Source: Bacteriovoracaceae bacterium
Lineage (GTDB): Bacteria > Bdellovibrionota > Bacteriovoracia > Bacteriovoracales > Bacteriovoracaceae
DNA length: 64,000 nt
Direction of reading: 5' to 3'
Assembly (NCBI GenBank): GCA_947446575.1
Contig: CANFHC010000011.1
Location: 1 to 64,000, forward strand
A program made the position numbers and the translations under genes. This document shows positions 35,032 through 43,165 of this stretch, one piece after another; position 1 is the first letter of the stretch, and each line of letters opens with the position of its first letter. The notes below the pieces were generated by a model, which worked only from the letters and a program-made list of their open reading frames with translations, was not told the DNA's origin and made no database searches.

Positions 35032-35465
35032 TGAACAACTCCTTCACCTATAAGTTTTTGATTCGCTTTGAAAAAAATTTTATAACTGACGATATTTACT
35101 TTTTTTCCAATAATAGAAAATTTAACATTTCTAAACTGTGGAGCTAGAACGACTTTATTTTTTCCAAACGAGCTTGACTTGGGTTTTAAAAGTTCTATGA
35201 CAGTCATTGTATTTAAAAAAACTGCTTTTTTATTTAAGACTTTTTTATTTTTATCAAACAAAACAAGATCAAAATTAGCGTTAATTTCTTTCGTACCTAA
35301 ATCGCAAAACTCTTCATCCATAAAATAAAAATTTTCAATGGATGCTTTTTTCTTAACCGGATCATACTTCATGACTGTATTTAAAAGATTTCCACAGCCC
35401 GAGCTAACCTCTGCGTGAGAGACATTCATTAAAATGGTAAAAATAAAACACAGGCTAAACTTCAT
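35028..35465 (-). CDS. Small secreted protein coupled to the M64-like protease
   Basis: The 145-residue product has a signal peptide ending in SHA (residue 18) and a mature chain with cysteines in SGCGN and EFCDLG. The mature part appears to be mostly beta strands (FDLVLFDKNKKVLNKKAVF, VNIVSYKIFFKAN), in the style of an immunoglobulin-like or inhibitor-type domain. No family is recognised. Its stop overlaps the protease start by 4 bp, so production is coupled, which would fit a chaperone, inhibitor or propeptide-like partner; this is an inference from position alone. Confidence 0.68.
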   Translation of the reverse strand: MKFSLCFIFTILMNVSHAEVSSGCGNLLNTVMKYDPVKKKASIENFYFMDEEFCDLGTKEINANFDLVLFDKNKKVLNKKAVFLNTMTVIELLKPKSSSFGKNKVVLAPQFRNVKFSIIGKKVNIVSYKIFFKANQKLIGEGVVQ

Positions 35466-35859
35466 TTTTATGTCCCATAAAAGTCCTCAGACAGTTTATC
35501 ACAAAATCAAATAGATTGAACTTGTGACACCTCATCACGAACGTCACGATAGCCTAAAACGTTCTCAAGTCTCTTAAGCTCTTAATAATTCTATGGATTT
35601 CCTATAATCTTATGCTTGATAGACAAGGCAATCTGACGCTCCAATTTGTGTCACTTGGGAAAAAAATCAAATTCTATTTTTTAGATGCTATATCAATGCT
35701 CACTCTGTAGATAAAAACTTTTTTTATACCCACTTCACCTATTATGATAATTTCGAAAAGGTTCCGAAAAGGTTCCTCCGAAAAGGTTCCAGGAACCTTT
35801 TTCGAGATTCATACCTTTGTCTAGTTGGAAAAAATGCATGAAAATGAGATAACTTGTCT
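35466..35859. other. Intergenic region upstream of the photolyase gene
   Basis: This 394-bp gap lies between divergent genes. It holds GTGACAC (35524-35530) and GTGTCAC (35648-35654), a separated inverted repeat about 118 bp apart, and the direct-repeat cluster at 35754-35804 described separately. I see no reading frame worth calling. Confidence 0.5.
35754..35804. repeat. Three direct CGAAAAGGTTCC repeats plus one inverted copy
   Basis: CGAAAAGGTTCC occurs at 35754-35765, 35765-35776 and 35779-35790, and GGAACCTTTTTCG at 35792-35804 is its inverse with one extra T. The third direct copy and the inverted copy together form a near-perfect hairpin. The cluster is about 55-105 bp before the photolyase start, so repeated operator sites are the simplest reading. 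Confidence 0.7.
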
Positions 35860-37089
35860 ATGCGCGGCTTATATTGGGTTCGTACGGACCTCAGACTTAA
35901 TGACAATCTAGCATTGAAAACATTCCTAGAGGAATGTAGCGAGGGCCTTATTCTGTGGTGTTCAAATAAAAGCACTAAGAGTTCAGGTTTTTTTCGACAA
36001 AACTTCCAAGAAGACACGCTTTTTTACTTTAATAAAAAACTCTCCGACATAGGTCAGCAGTTGCATATTAGTGACGAAGAGATACATTTTGAGCTGCCTC
36101 AGATTTTTAGAGAATTTAACTTTGATAAGATTTATTTTTCTACACTTTCGGCAGTAGCAGAAAAAAAAGAAGAAGCTGATGTCATTGTATTTTGTCAAAA
36201 ACACAATCTTATGTGGGAAGCTTTCGATCAAGAGACTTTAATCTTAAAAAAAGATCTTCCCTTTTCTCTCGATCAAATGCCTTTTATTTTTTCTGATTTT
36301 AGAAAAAAAATTGAGCAAGAGCTTGTCATTGTATCAACAGTTTCCCAGACTTTGAAAAGAAATCTGCCACTCAAAAATTTTAACTATCAAAATAAACTAA
36401 AGCCCCATCCACAACTTCTTTTTAATGGAGGCGAAGAGTCGGCGCTCAAACGACTTTCTTATTATTTTTGGGAAACTAAAGCAATTCACACATATAAAGA
36501 AACTCGCAATGGAATGCTTAATGAAAATGATTCATCACGATTTTCGCCCTGGCTGAGTCTCGGTGTTTTATCTCCAAGAATGATCATGGAAGAGCTAAGA
36601 AAATTTGAATCAGCAAATGGCACTAATGAATCGACCTACTGGATGCTCTTTGAACTTCTCTGGCGAGATTACATGAAATTATTTTCGCAAAAATATCAAA
36701 AACAACTATTTCTTGAAGATGGAATAAAAAAAGGCAAACACTACTCTTCTATTAGAAATAAAAAATTGTTTCAAGAGTGGTGCAAAGGAATTACTCCTGA
36801 GCCATTCATTAATGCAAACATGAATGAATTAAATCGTACAGGCTGGATGTCTAATAGAGGGAGACAAAATGTAGCAAGCTACCTAGTTCATAGTTTGAAA
36901 ATTCCATGGACTTGGGGAGCTGCCTATTTTGAAGAGCAATTAATTGATTACGATTGCGATTTAAACTGGGGCAATTGGCTTTACCTCTCAGGAAACGGTT
37001 CAGATCCAAGGGCCAGAATATTTAACATTTTGAGGCAATCCGAAGTTTATGATCCTAATTCTCTCTATCAAAAAAAGTGGTTACTCTGA
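35860..37089 (+). CDS. Cryptochrome/photolyase, CRY-DASH-like
   Basis: The 409-residue protein (ATG at 35860; an upstream TTG at 35854 is possible) has an N-terminal Rossmann-type antenna domain (GLYWVRTDLRLNDN) and a C-terminal FAD-binding domain. SRFSPWLSLGVLSPR, FELLWRDYMK, NELNRTGWMSNRGRQNVASYL and NGSDPRARIFN match photolyases of the CRY-DASH group, which repair UV-damaged DNA or act as blue-light sensors. The family's tryptophan chain and FAD contacts (W, N) look present. It is followed by a DUF3253 gene overlapping its end by 13 bp. A repeat array directly upstream may regulate it, perhaps in response to light, but this is not shown by sequence. Confidence 0.9.
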   Translation: MRGLYWVRTDLRLNDNLALKTFLEECSEGLILWCSNKSTKSSGFFRQNFQEDTLFYFNKKLSDIGQQLHISDEEIHFELPQIFREFNFDKIYFSTLSAVAEKKEEADVIVFCQKHNLMWEAFDQETLILKKDLPFSLDQMPFIFSDFRKKIEQELVIVSTVSQTLKRNLPLKNFNYQNKLKPHPQLLFNGGEESALKRLSYYFWETKAIHTYKETRNGMLNENDSSRFSPWLSLGVLSPRMIMEELRKFESANGTNESTYWMLFELLWRDYMKLFSQKYQKQLFLEDGIKKGKHYSSIRNKKLFQEWCKGITPEPFINANMNELNRTGWMSNRGRQNVASYLVHSLKIPWTWGAAYFEEQLIDYDCDLNWGNWLYLSGNGSDPRARIFNILRQSEVYDPNSLYQKKWLL

Positions 37090-37271
37090 ATGATAAAAAT
37101 TTATTAGAAGAAACTATTATTCAATTACTTCTGGAGCGCGGTCCTGAAAAATCCATTTGTTCATCAGAAGTTGTGCGAATGCTTAACCCAAATGATTGGC
37201 GCTACAAAATGAAAGACGTAAGAAGTGCTGTCCCAAGCTTAGTACTAAAAAATATCATCGTGATCACTTAA
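37077..37271 (+). CDS. DUF3253-family small protein
   Basis: The 64-residue product matches the compact DUF3253 family: LLLERGPEKSICSSEVVRML followed by NPNDWRYKMKDVRSAVPSLV has the conserved S-x-V-A and W-R residues of this small winged-helix-like domain. It starts with a GTG at 37077, 13 bp inside the photolyase gene end, so it is translationally coupled to it. Function unknown; a DNA- or photolyase-related role is suggested only by the overlap. Its length is slightly below the usual 80-100 residues. Confidence 0.78.
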   Translation: MVTLNDKNLLEETIIQLLLERGPEKSICSSEVVRMLNPNDWRYKMKDVRSAVPSLVLKNIIVIT

Positions 37272-37287
37272 AAAGAACTGACTTCAA

Positions 37288-37307
37288 TAAAATGAACTTA
37301 CTTATTT
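37288..37307 (+). repeat. Fragment of the dispersed repeat
   Basis: The sequence around 37288-37309 (AAAATGAACTTACTTATTTAA) repeats the right end of the larger element seen at 39203-39363 and 40374-40526. It is located between the DUF3253 gene and the deacetylase gene. Confidence 0.6.
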
Positions 37308-37551
37308 AAGATTCTTATAAACGTTCTCATTATATGGTTCAAAACCTCTAATGCCTATGTTCCTTTATAATAAGATTATAAAAAAATGAAAACATTATTC
37401 CTTCGCTTTGAAAATACCGAACTCCCTTCTAGAGAAAAGCGATAAGGGAACTCCAAAGGCGATTATCTTGTTTATTGGTGAAACTAAAGCTTTCAACCTA
37501 TTATTCCGACAAACTCATTCAACACTTATACTTTTATCAGAAGTAGTAAAA

Positions 37552-38370
37552 ATGATGAAATTCAATGCAATTTTGGCACTAATCTTCTCAAGCGTATCTA
37601 TGGCCAGTGACTTTAGCTGCCCTGATGGCAAGACCTATCCAGTTAGTTTAACTTTTGATGATGGACCGGCCGGAGCAAAAACCCTGAAAGCGTTAGATAT
37701 CTTGAAAAAAAATGACGTCAAAGGAACTTTCTTTGTTCTAGGAGAAAACTTTGATAGCGAAGAAAAGCGAAAGGCCAATTATCCTATTTTAGAAAGAATG
37801 AAACGAGAAGGCCATACTATAGGAAGTCATACTTTCAACCATATTCCACATACGGCAGTCTCAACGGAGCGAGCCTTTAGCAATATTGATCGAGCCACAG
37901 AACTCTTAAAAGGCTACATGGCCCCTATCGTTAGGCTTCCTTATGGTGATGGCTCTTTCGCCACAAGTAAGCCAGAAAAGAAATTGGCGAGTGAGAAAGT
38001 CATGAAGCATATTAAAGAGAAGGGCTTAACTCACGTTGGTTGGAGTATTGATACAAATGACTGGGATGTTAAGAAGCGACCATTTGTTCTTGAGTCAATG
38101 ATGAAACAAATTTGTCAGCAGCATGGTGGTGTAATTCTTTTCCACGACATTCATCAAAATACAATTGATCATCTAGAGGGATGGATTAGCGAGCTAAAAA
38201 AAGCTGGCCATCGTATTGAACCACTTAACTATTTTTATAAAAATCTCGATAGTAATGTAGTATCTAAAAAAGAAGATTTCATGGGTTATTGTCAGTCAAA
38301 TCAAAATAAATCAATGCCTATAGACAATTTATCCAAAAAAATTAATGAAATCTGTAACAAAATAAAATAA
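37552..38370 (+). CDS. Secreted polysaccharide deacetylase (NodB-like)
   Basis: From the ATG at 37552 the product has 272-273 residues with a signal peptide (cleavage near SMAS, residue 18). NodB motifs follow: LTFDDGP at 33-39 (metal Asp residues), SHTFNH at 92-97 (zinc His residues), and RLPYGDG (the motif 3 Arg). The rest (WSIDTNDW, ILFHDI) completes the CE4 catalytic core. CE4 enzymes remove acetyl groups from peptidoglycan or chitin-like polymers; predatory Bdellovibrio uses such enzymes to mark and modify prey wall, but here this is not shown. A reading frame back to 37408 is open; I reject the longer start because it would bury the signal peptide. It is followed by a second exported-protein gene 11 bp downstream. 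Confidence 0.86.
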   Translation: MMKFNAILALIFSSVSMASDFSCPDGKTYPVSLTFDDGPAGAKTLKALDILKKNDVKGTFFVLGENFDSEEKRKANYPILERMKREGHTIGSHTFNHIPHTAVSTERAFSNIDRATELLKGYMAPIVRLPYGDGSFATSKPEKKLASEKVMKHIKEKGLTHVGWSIDTNDWDVKKRPFVLESMMKQICQQHGGVILFHDIHQNTIDHLEGWISELKKAGHRIEPLNYFYKNLDSNVVSKKEDFMGYCQSNQNKSMPIDNLSKKINEICNKIK

Positions 38371-38380
38371 GGAATCTTTC

Positions 38381-38980
38381 ATGAAAAATATAATATTCGC
38401 TTTACTCTTAGCAAGCAGTACTAATGTCATGGCCGCAAGTCACAAGCATTTTACGGCCTTAGGTAATGGTGAAAACTCTATCTACGTCTCTCTTAAAAGT
38501 AGAACTGATAACCATGCACCGATGAGCTCACTTTTTGAAATAACGGATAAAAGCAAAAAAGAAATCAAACTATCTGAAGAAATTAAAGAAAGAGAAATAG
38601 TTGGGATTTTCTTATCTAAGAAAAGACTCTTCATCATCTCTCAAATGACCACAGAACAGGGGGATAATCCCATCGTCTATGAAAACGTTAAAAATAAATG
38701 GAATAAGATTGTAGAGATTGACTGCAAAAATTTTTCTAAAATAGAAATTTTGAAAAATGATTTGTCTGTTTTTTGTGAGCATGAAACTGAGAATAAAATC
38801 AGCAATGAAACTAAAATGGTAAGTATTAAAAATATGAACATAGAAAAAAAGATCACTATTCCTCAGCTGGAAATCAATGACAATAAAATTAATGCAAAAC
38901 TTGAAGGATCACCGTTTGAATGGGATAAAGTCAAAATCGGAGACAATAAATTAAAAATTTTAAGTGTGAATGATTTTTAG
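38381..38980 (+). CDS. Secreted protein of unknown function downstream of the deacetylase
   Basis: The 199-residue product has a signal peptide (cleavage after VMA, about residue 18). The mature chain alternates short beta-strand-like segments (YVSLKSR, LFIISQM, LKILSVN) with Lys/Glu/Asn-rich turns, as in a beta-propeller or sandwich domain, and has two cysteines (DCKN and FCEHE). I recognise no family. AAGGAATCTTTC precedes the ATG, and the gene is 11 bp after the deacetylase stop, so co-transcription is likely. Confidence 0.65.
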   Translation: MKNIIFALLLASSTNVMAASHKHFTALGNGENSIYVSLKSRTDNHAPMSSLFEITDKSKKEIKLSEEIKEREIVGIFLSKKRLFIISQMTTEQGDNPIVYENVKNKWNKIVEIDCKNFSKIEILKNDLSVFCEHETENKISNETKMVSIKNMNIEKKITIPQLEINDNKINAKLEGSPFEWDKVKIGDNKLKILSVNDF

Positions 38981-39202
38981 TTAATCATTTTTTTTCTCAA
39001 ATTCCTTGCTCGTTTATTCTTAGACTATAGATGAATTTAAAACACTATTGACTCAATTAGAATACGACTAAACTCCCCATCCCAATGACAAAATACTGCC
39101 TCTATCTCGCTTGCCTTAAGCTGGACGTATAAATCGCTTATAAGCTCAGGGTCCGAGACTATAGGATCCCTTAGAACACTATTGTACAAAAAATCAAAAT
39201 TC

Positions 39203-39345
39203 TAATTTACTCCCTTGAGAAAAAACAGACAATCGCTCCTGCTAATGTCTGCACACATCACATCCTGTGAATAAAGGAGCGCCTTCGTCCACTCTGATAA
39301 TTTTATTGAGGTCACTTTTTAAAAAATCTGGTTATAATGAAATGA
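39203..39345 (+). repeat. Dispersed repeat, copy A
   Basis: About 140 bp here match 40374-40511 at most positions (for example AACAGACAATCGCT, ATGTCTGC, CATCACATCCTGTGAATAAAGGA, CACTCTGATAATTTT, AGGTCACTTTT, ATCTGGTTA). Inside are CAGACA/TGTCTG arms, CGCTCC/GGAGCG arms and the small hairpin TCACA-tcc-TGTGA, so the copy could fold into a cruciform or RNA structure. The element ends in TATAAT (39333-39338) just before the ACTT tract. Confidence 0.85.
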
Positions 39346-39390
<45 letters not shown>

Positions 39391-39475
39391 TTAATCATAT
39401 TCAAAAGTATTATCAATTTAAATCAGAATAAAAGTGAATATTTCAATTATAAGTTTTTTACTCTAGAGTATTGAA

Positions 39476-40204
39476 ATGAAAAAAATATCGTTTTTGTTAT
39501 TAATTCTTACCAGTCTAAACCTATACGCCGAAAGTAATACTTTTGTTCAATTGGAAGGCTCCTTGCTATATCAAACTCGAAACGTTCAGCGAATACCGGG
39601 CAATGGTGGTACGCAATTTGATTTAAGTGATTTTAAGCAAGGGGCATTTGAAGCCACCAGATTATATTTGGGAAAAATTTTTAATGACCGCCATGAATGG
39701 CGCTTATTATATGCTCCGCTTGAAATTGATTTAAAAGCGACACTACCGGGAACCGTTCAATTCAATGGACAAACTTTTAATGCTGGAGCAGCCGATGCCT
39801 ATTATAAATTTAATTCTTATCGTCTGACTTATGCTTATCACTATAAGCCTATTCAGGAATGGAAATTAGCCCTGGGGGCAACAGCAAAGATTCGCGAGGC
39901 GGAAGTTAAACTAAGCCAAAGAGGAGTTGTTTCAAGCAAAAAAAACACTGGTTTTGTTCCATTGTTAAATTTTCAGGCAATTCGTCCAATTGCTGAAGAT
40001 TGGAACTTTCGATTTGACTTCGATGGTCTCGCAGCTCCCCAAGGGCGTGCATTTGATATCTCAACGCTCGTTGAATATAAGTCTCAAAAACATTTTTCGA
40101 TTTTAGCAGGCTATCGGATGCTTGAAGGTGGAGCCGATAATGATAAGGTTTACAACTTCGCTTTTCTTCATTATGCGACCGTGGGTTTAAGGGGCGATTT
40201 TTAA
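39476..40204 (+). CDS. Outer-membrane beta-barrel protein
   Basis: The 242-residue product has a signal peptide ending in LYA (about 18), then alternating amphipathic strands (FVQLEGSLLYQT, TRLYLGKIF, EWRLLYAPLEIDL, YRLTYAYHYKP, WKLALGATAKIREA) and ends with a C-terminal Phe (LRGDF), the signature for insertion by the BAM machinery. About ten strands can be counted, compatible with a small barrel of 8-10 strands. No closer family is recognised. The ACTT tract and TATAAT-like box upstream (39333-39389) suggest variable expression. A second copy of the repeat lies about 170 bp after the stop. Confidence 0.75.
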   Translation: MKKISFLLLILTSLNLYAESNTFVQLEGSLLYQTRNVQRIPGNGGTQFDLSDFKQGAFEATRLYLGKIFNDRHEWRLLYAPLEIDLKATLPGTVQFNGQTFNAGAADAYYKFNSYRLTYAYHYKPIQEWKLALGATAKIREAEVKLSQRGVVSSKKNTGFVPLLNFQAIRPIAEDWNFRFDFDGLAAPQGRAFDISTLVEYKSQKHFSILAGYRMLEGGADNDKVYNFAFLHYATVGLRGDF

Positions 40205-40542
40205 TAATCCTTTATTTTGGGTCCAGCATGCTTGTCGGGACACAATGTTCCCATAAAGGTATGTTGGAACGTAGCTTCGATAAAAAATATTGATCATAAA
40301 GATAAAAGAAAAACAAAAGAGCCAAGAAGACCATAGGAACAATTAGAACAACATTTAGAAAAAATTTAAATACTTAATTCACCCCCTTTAGAGAAAACAG
40401 ACAATCGCTTCTGCTCATGTCTGCATACATCACATCCTGTGAATAAAGGAATGCCTTCAGACACTCTGATAATTTTCTAGAGGTCACTTTTAAAAAAATC
40501 TGGTTAGAATGGAACTTATTTACTTAAGAGTACGAAATAGAA
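40205..40542. other. Intergenic region carrying repeat copy B
   Basis: This 338-bp gap between convergent genes has no good reading frame. Its last 150 bp are copy B of the dispersed repeat (40374-40526). A possible short hairpin near 40228-40250 (GTCGGGACACAATGTTCCC) could serve as a weak end for the outer-membrane gene. Confidence 0.5.
40374..40526 (+). repeat. Dispersed repeat, copy B
   Basis: This copy aligns to 39203-39363 with scattered changes but keeps CACATCCTGTGAATAAAGGA, the CACTCTGATAATTTT block and AAAATCTGGTTAGAATG; the -10-like box is TAGAAT instead of TATAAT and the ACTT stretch has only one clean unit plus TTTACTTAAG. It is about 1.17 kb from copy A in the same orientation, with the outer-membrane gene between them. 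Confidence 0.85.
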
Positions 40543-41253
40543 TTAAGGAATTGATCCCACCCAAGTCTCTTGCAAAGTGGAAACTTGTGTTCCTGAGCAA
40601 GGTGTATTTTGGATGCGGACTTTTTCAACCCCAACATACTTGGCCCCTAACTGTGAAGCATCAGTTGCAATTTTAATTTCTTCGGAATTTAATGGATTAA
40701 ATGATCCTTTGGAATCTTTTAGTCTCGTAGTAATTTGAACCGTCTCATATTTATCAGCACTCACTAAAAAAGCTACAGTAAAAAGTTTATCCCCAACAAT
40801 ATTTGAGTTTGAGACATCTTTAGCTGTGTTACCTGCATCGAGCATGACTTTGCAAATTGCAGAAAGTGCAGATGTTTTTTCGGTCACAACATCAGTAATA
40901 TAATTTATCGTTGTACTGTACTCTAAATCCGTCCCTGCCAAAACGATAGGGAACGTCTGTTTGCTGGTTTCTGTGGATTTATTATTACAATCATTTCTTT
41001 GAACATTAAAAGTATAAGCAATACTTCCAGCATGTGTGATTAGACTATTTCTTTTCGTTTGAAGAGATGTACAGATGTGAGTAGCAATTAGAATTTCAGT
41101 TGCCGTAAGAGAATGCTGAGTTGGTTCTTCGAGACCGCCAATTCCTTTAAAAATATTTTTTAAAGAGACACCCGCTCGCTGATCGCGCAACTTTCCACAT
41201 CCTGAACTCAGGACAAGAAAACTCATGGCCGAAATAAACAAAAAATTTTTCAT
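40543..41253 (-). CDS. Lipoprotein of unknown function
   Basis: The 236-residue precursor has a type II signal peptide with lipobox LSSGC and the modified Cys at residue 19. The mature part has repeated cysteines (HICTSL, RNDCNN, AICKVM, TPCSGT), four in all, and beta-rich segments such as FTVAFLVSADKYETVQITTRL. I recognise no family. The start lies about 167 bp downstream, on the minus strand, of a repeat fragment at 41421-41456. It is transcribed toward copy B of the repeat and may be anchored to the outer membrane. Confidence 0.68.
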   Translation of the reverse strand: MKNFLFISAMSFLVLSSGCGKLRDQRAGVSLKNIFKGIGGLEEPTQHSLTATEILIATHICTSLQTKRNSLITHAGSIAYTFNVQRNDCNNKSTETSKQTFPIVLAGTDLEYSTTINYITDVVTEKTSALSAICKVMLDAGNTAKDVSNSNIVGDKLFTVAFLVSADKYETVQITTRLKDSKGSFNPLNSEEIKIATDASQLGAKYVGVEKVRIQNTPCSGTQVSTLQETWVGSIP

Positions 41254-41420
41254 AAGCTTAATTTTAACCTAACTAAGCAGTTCCTTGGAAGATATTGTAA
41301 AAATTACTTGTATTTTCTAAAGGTCATTGAGGTTTTGTACGCATCAGTGGCGCCTTTTTTAATACTGGGAGCGCCTAACTGCTGATTTCTCATCACAGAC
41401 CATAAAGTTTTGAAGCATAG

Positions 41421-41456
41421 AAAATCTGGTTATAATGAAATTAACTTACTTATTTA
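41421..41456 (+). repeat. Fragment of the dispersed repeat
   Basis: AAAATCTGGTTATAATGAAA followed by TTAACTTACTTATTTA repeats the right end of copy A, including the TATAAT box (41431-41436) and two ACTT-like units. It is 168 bp upstream of the lipoprotein start but on the opposite strand, so it does not drive that gene directly. Confidence 0.7.
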
Positions 41457-41627
41457 GAATTTTTCCTACATTTTTTAAATTCTTTGGATTAACAATTTCA
41501 ACTTTGAGTTCGTTATAAACCTCATTCAATTGTTTCGAAATTTTTATCGACTCATTTCTAATTCTCTCCAGAAAAATTCCTAGAGATTGGAGTAATTTGG
41601 CTTAAATTAACTTAAATGTTAATTATG

Positions 41628-41662
41628 CAAAAAAAAAGGGAGACCTAAATCTCCCTTCTTTT
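41628..41662 (-). terminator. Intrinsic terminator of ssb
   Basis: AAGGGAGA (41636-41643) and TCTCCCTT (41650-41657) form an 8-bp stem with a 6-base loop; on the minus strand it is followed by a run of eight or nine Ts. It is about 85 bp after the ssb stop. The other side also has CTTCTTTTT, so it may work in both directions. Confidence 0.85.
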
Positions 41663-41723
41663 TGTAATTTGAATTGTTGCTAATTAAGCAAATTGCCCGC
41701 TCTTTCGCTCTTGCCTTTCGCGT

Positions 41724-41743
41724 GCACACATCACATCCTGTGA
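41724..41743 (+). repeat. 20-bp fragment of the dispersed repeat at the ssb end
   Basis: The sequence at 41724-41743 (GCACACATCACATCCTGTGA) is identical over 20 bases to 39251-39270 in copy A and nearly so to 40423-40442 in copy B. It holds the hairpin TCACA-tcc-TGTGA and ends at the ssb stop codon. Confidence 0.8.
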
Positions 41744-42202
41744 CTAAAACGGAATATCGTCAGCTGTAAAATTTGTATCAGTCGAAATGTCATACTCTTG
41801 ATTTACCATGCTTGATTCATAAGATGGTGCAGCTCCAGCGCCTTGAGAATTTGATTTCTCAGCTCCAGTTGATGCTTGTCCACCAATGAACTGAACAGTC
41901 TTTGCATTGATTTCTGTCGTATAACGTTTTTGTCCACTCTTGTCGTCCCATGAACGAGTTTGAAGGGATCCTTCGATGAATGCTTGTCTTCCTTTCGTAA
42001 GATATTGGTTACAAAGCTCAGCAAGTTTTCCCCAAACAACAATTCTATGCCATTCAGTTCTTTCTTGTTTTTGTCCTGCTTTGTCTGCCCAAGACTCGCT
42101 TGTTGCTAGAGTAAAATTACAAACTGCCATTCCACCTGGAGTGTATTTCAACTCTGGATCTTGCCCAAGACGGCCAAGGATAATAACTTTGTTTACGCTC
42201 AT
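41744..42202 (-). CDS. ssb: Single-stranded DNA-binding protein
   Basis: The 152-residue protein begins with the OB-fold signature [20 protein letters not shown] and [14 protein letters not shown], followed by [13 protein letters not shown] and the tip residues of strands 4-5. After a Gly/Ser/Gln-rich linker it ends with DDIPF, the acidic C-terminal tip used to recruit DNA-replication and repair partners. It binds single-stranded DNA as a tetramer. A 9-bp inverted repeat lies 25 bp upstream and a terminator follows. GGGAGATCTCT gives its ribosome site. It should be transcribed alone. Confidence 0.96.
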   Translation of the reverse strand: MSVNKVIILGRLGQDPELKYTPGGMAVCNFTLATSESWADKAGQKQERTEWHRIVVWGKLAELCNQYLTKGRQAFIEGSLQTRSWDDKSGQKRYTTEINAKTVQFIGGQASTGAEKSNSQGAGAAPSYESSMVNQEYDISTDTNFTADDIPF

Positions 42203-42226
42203 TAGAGATCTCCCTTTGTTTATTCA

Positions 42227-42256
42227 CAGTAAGTGCATCGATTTAAACTTACTGTT
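42227..42256. promoter_or_regulatory. 9-bp inverted repeat upstream of ssb
   Basis: ACAGTAAGT (42227-42235) and ACTTACTGT (42248-42256) are a perfect 9-bp inverted pair separated by 12 bp, 25 bp before the ssb start. It could be an operator or an mRNA hairpin. It is not a clear LexA box of the TTAC-N3-GTAA type known from Bdellovibrio. Confidence 0.45.
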
Positions 42257-42364
42257 ACCTGATTAATTTAGTTTTATGTTGCAACATTAAAGCTAAATTC
42301 CTAAGAGCAAAAGGATAATTTTCTGACAAAATATAAGCGGTGAATTTATTAGATCTGCTTAGCG

Positions 42365-42748
42365 TTAAAGCTTCGATTTTTGATCGACAAGCCCCTGTTT
42401 CTGCACCCAGAAATCCTTAACTAGTTGGCGCGCCACTTTTACATCGCGTTTATACCAAGTCGCATCGAAACCACAATGAGGACATGAAATTTGTTTTTTG
42501 TAATCTGTGCGCACTGCAAGCTCAAAAATCCCCCAAACAACGAAGAAAACAAAAAAACACTTAACTCCGATGAATGGAAAGAGCGCACTACCTAAAACAA
42601 TGGCAGTTAAAAAAATTTGAAACATATTTTTTTTAGTGAGTCTTGGAGATGTAGTAATTCCTCTTTCTGTACTACAGAGAGGACAAAAGAAAGTACTCGA
42701 CTTGTTTTTGTATTTATAAACTCGGCTGACTAATGGTTTTTTACTCAC
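42365..42748 (-). CDS. Zinc-ribbon membrane protein of unknown function
   Basis: The 127-residue protein has two cysteine pairs, FFCPLCSTERG (about residues 21-26) and SCPHCGFD (about 88-93), that would form one zinc ribbon from both sides of a membrane segment, and between them two hydrophobic helices (MFQIFLTAIVLGSALFPFIGVKCFFVFFVVWGIFELAV). No family name is recognised. Both Cys pairs are thus predicted to be on the same side, presumably cytoplasmic. It ends 160 bp before ssb, on the same strand. Confidence 0.72.
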   Translation of the reverse strand: MSKKPLVSRVYKYKNKSSTFFCPLCSTERGITTSPRLTKKNMFQIFLTAIVLGSALFPFIGVKCFFVFFVVWGIFELAVRTDYKKQISCPHCGFDATWYKRDVKVARQLVKDFWVQKQGLVDQKSKL

Positions 42749-42921
42749 GGATTCTCCTACTCTCTATTATAGCGATAGATCGAGCCAATAGAGAATCGGG
42801 GTGATTTTTTCCGATTAAAATCCACTTGTGAAAATGCAAAGGTGTCATTATCAAACTTAATTCAACTATTTTAAAAGTGATGATACTTGCTAGAAAATTT
42901 CTTGAGAATTTAAGAAGTTTT

Positions 42922-42977
42922 CTAGTGGGTGAAGGGAGGAACCGCAAACCAACCCGGTATCACACCCACTAGTTTTT
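42922..42977 (+). ncRNA. Candidate short structured RNA with terminator-like stem
   Basis: CTAGTGGGTG (42922-42931) and CACCCACTAG (42963-42972) form a perfect 10-bp outer stem enclosing a 31-base internal part, and TTTTTAAA follows at 42973. On the plus strand this is terminator-like; the internal sequence (GGAACCGCAAACC...) is unusual for a plain terminator. It resembles no riboswitch class I can name. Confidence 0.35.
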
Positions 42978-43032
42978 AAATCTTAGCATAAACACAGTAG
43001 GTATCAACCGAGTAATAAACTACAATAATTTG

Positions 43033-43165
43033 ATGATAGTTTTCTTAGTGGCTGCGAAACTATTTTGGGTGATGGCACCTACTGGTGGGCGAGCCAGGAC
43101 CCCCGCGAGTCCTGGTGATTGAAAGTTCAGTCTGGAGTGCGAAGCACATTGAGGGTGGTAGTGAT
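43033..43165 (+). ncRNA. Candidate structured non-coding RNA
   Basis: The stretch shows a series of hairpins in an AT-rich genome: TAGTTT/AAACTA around 43036-43060, CACC-tact-GGTG near 43076-43088, CCAGGAC (43094-43100) with GTCCTGG (43109-43115) around an 8-base loop, and GTGC-gaa-GCAC near 43138-43148. A TACAAT box lies just upstream (43021-43026). I compared it by eye with tmRNA, RNase P, 6S and SRP RNA signatures and found no match. Confidence 0.35.

Larger units (their letters stand above)
41254..41743. other. Intergenic region between lipoprotein gene and ssb
   Basis: The 490-bp gap holds a repeat fragment (41421-41456), the ssb terminator (41624-41657) and a 20-bp repeat fragment (41724-41743). 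A GGCGCC followed by six Ts near 41349 may be a weak terminator. No clear gene is seen; upstream of the lipoprotein only AT-rich sequence is present. Confidence 0.5.

Noticed and set aside
37408-37551. Longer start for the deacetylase gene
   Set aside because: The added 48 residues would bury a clear signal peptide and have no ribosome site.
42741-42947. 68-codon minus-strand frame overlapping the zinc-ribbon gene start
   Set aside because: It has no convincing composition or start site and runs into the hairpin arm at 42922.
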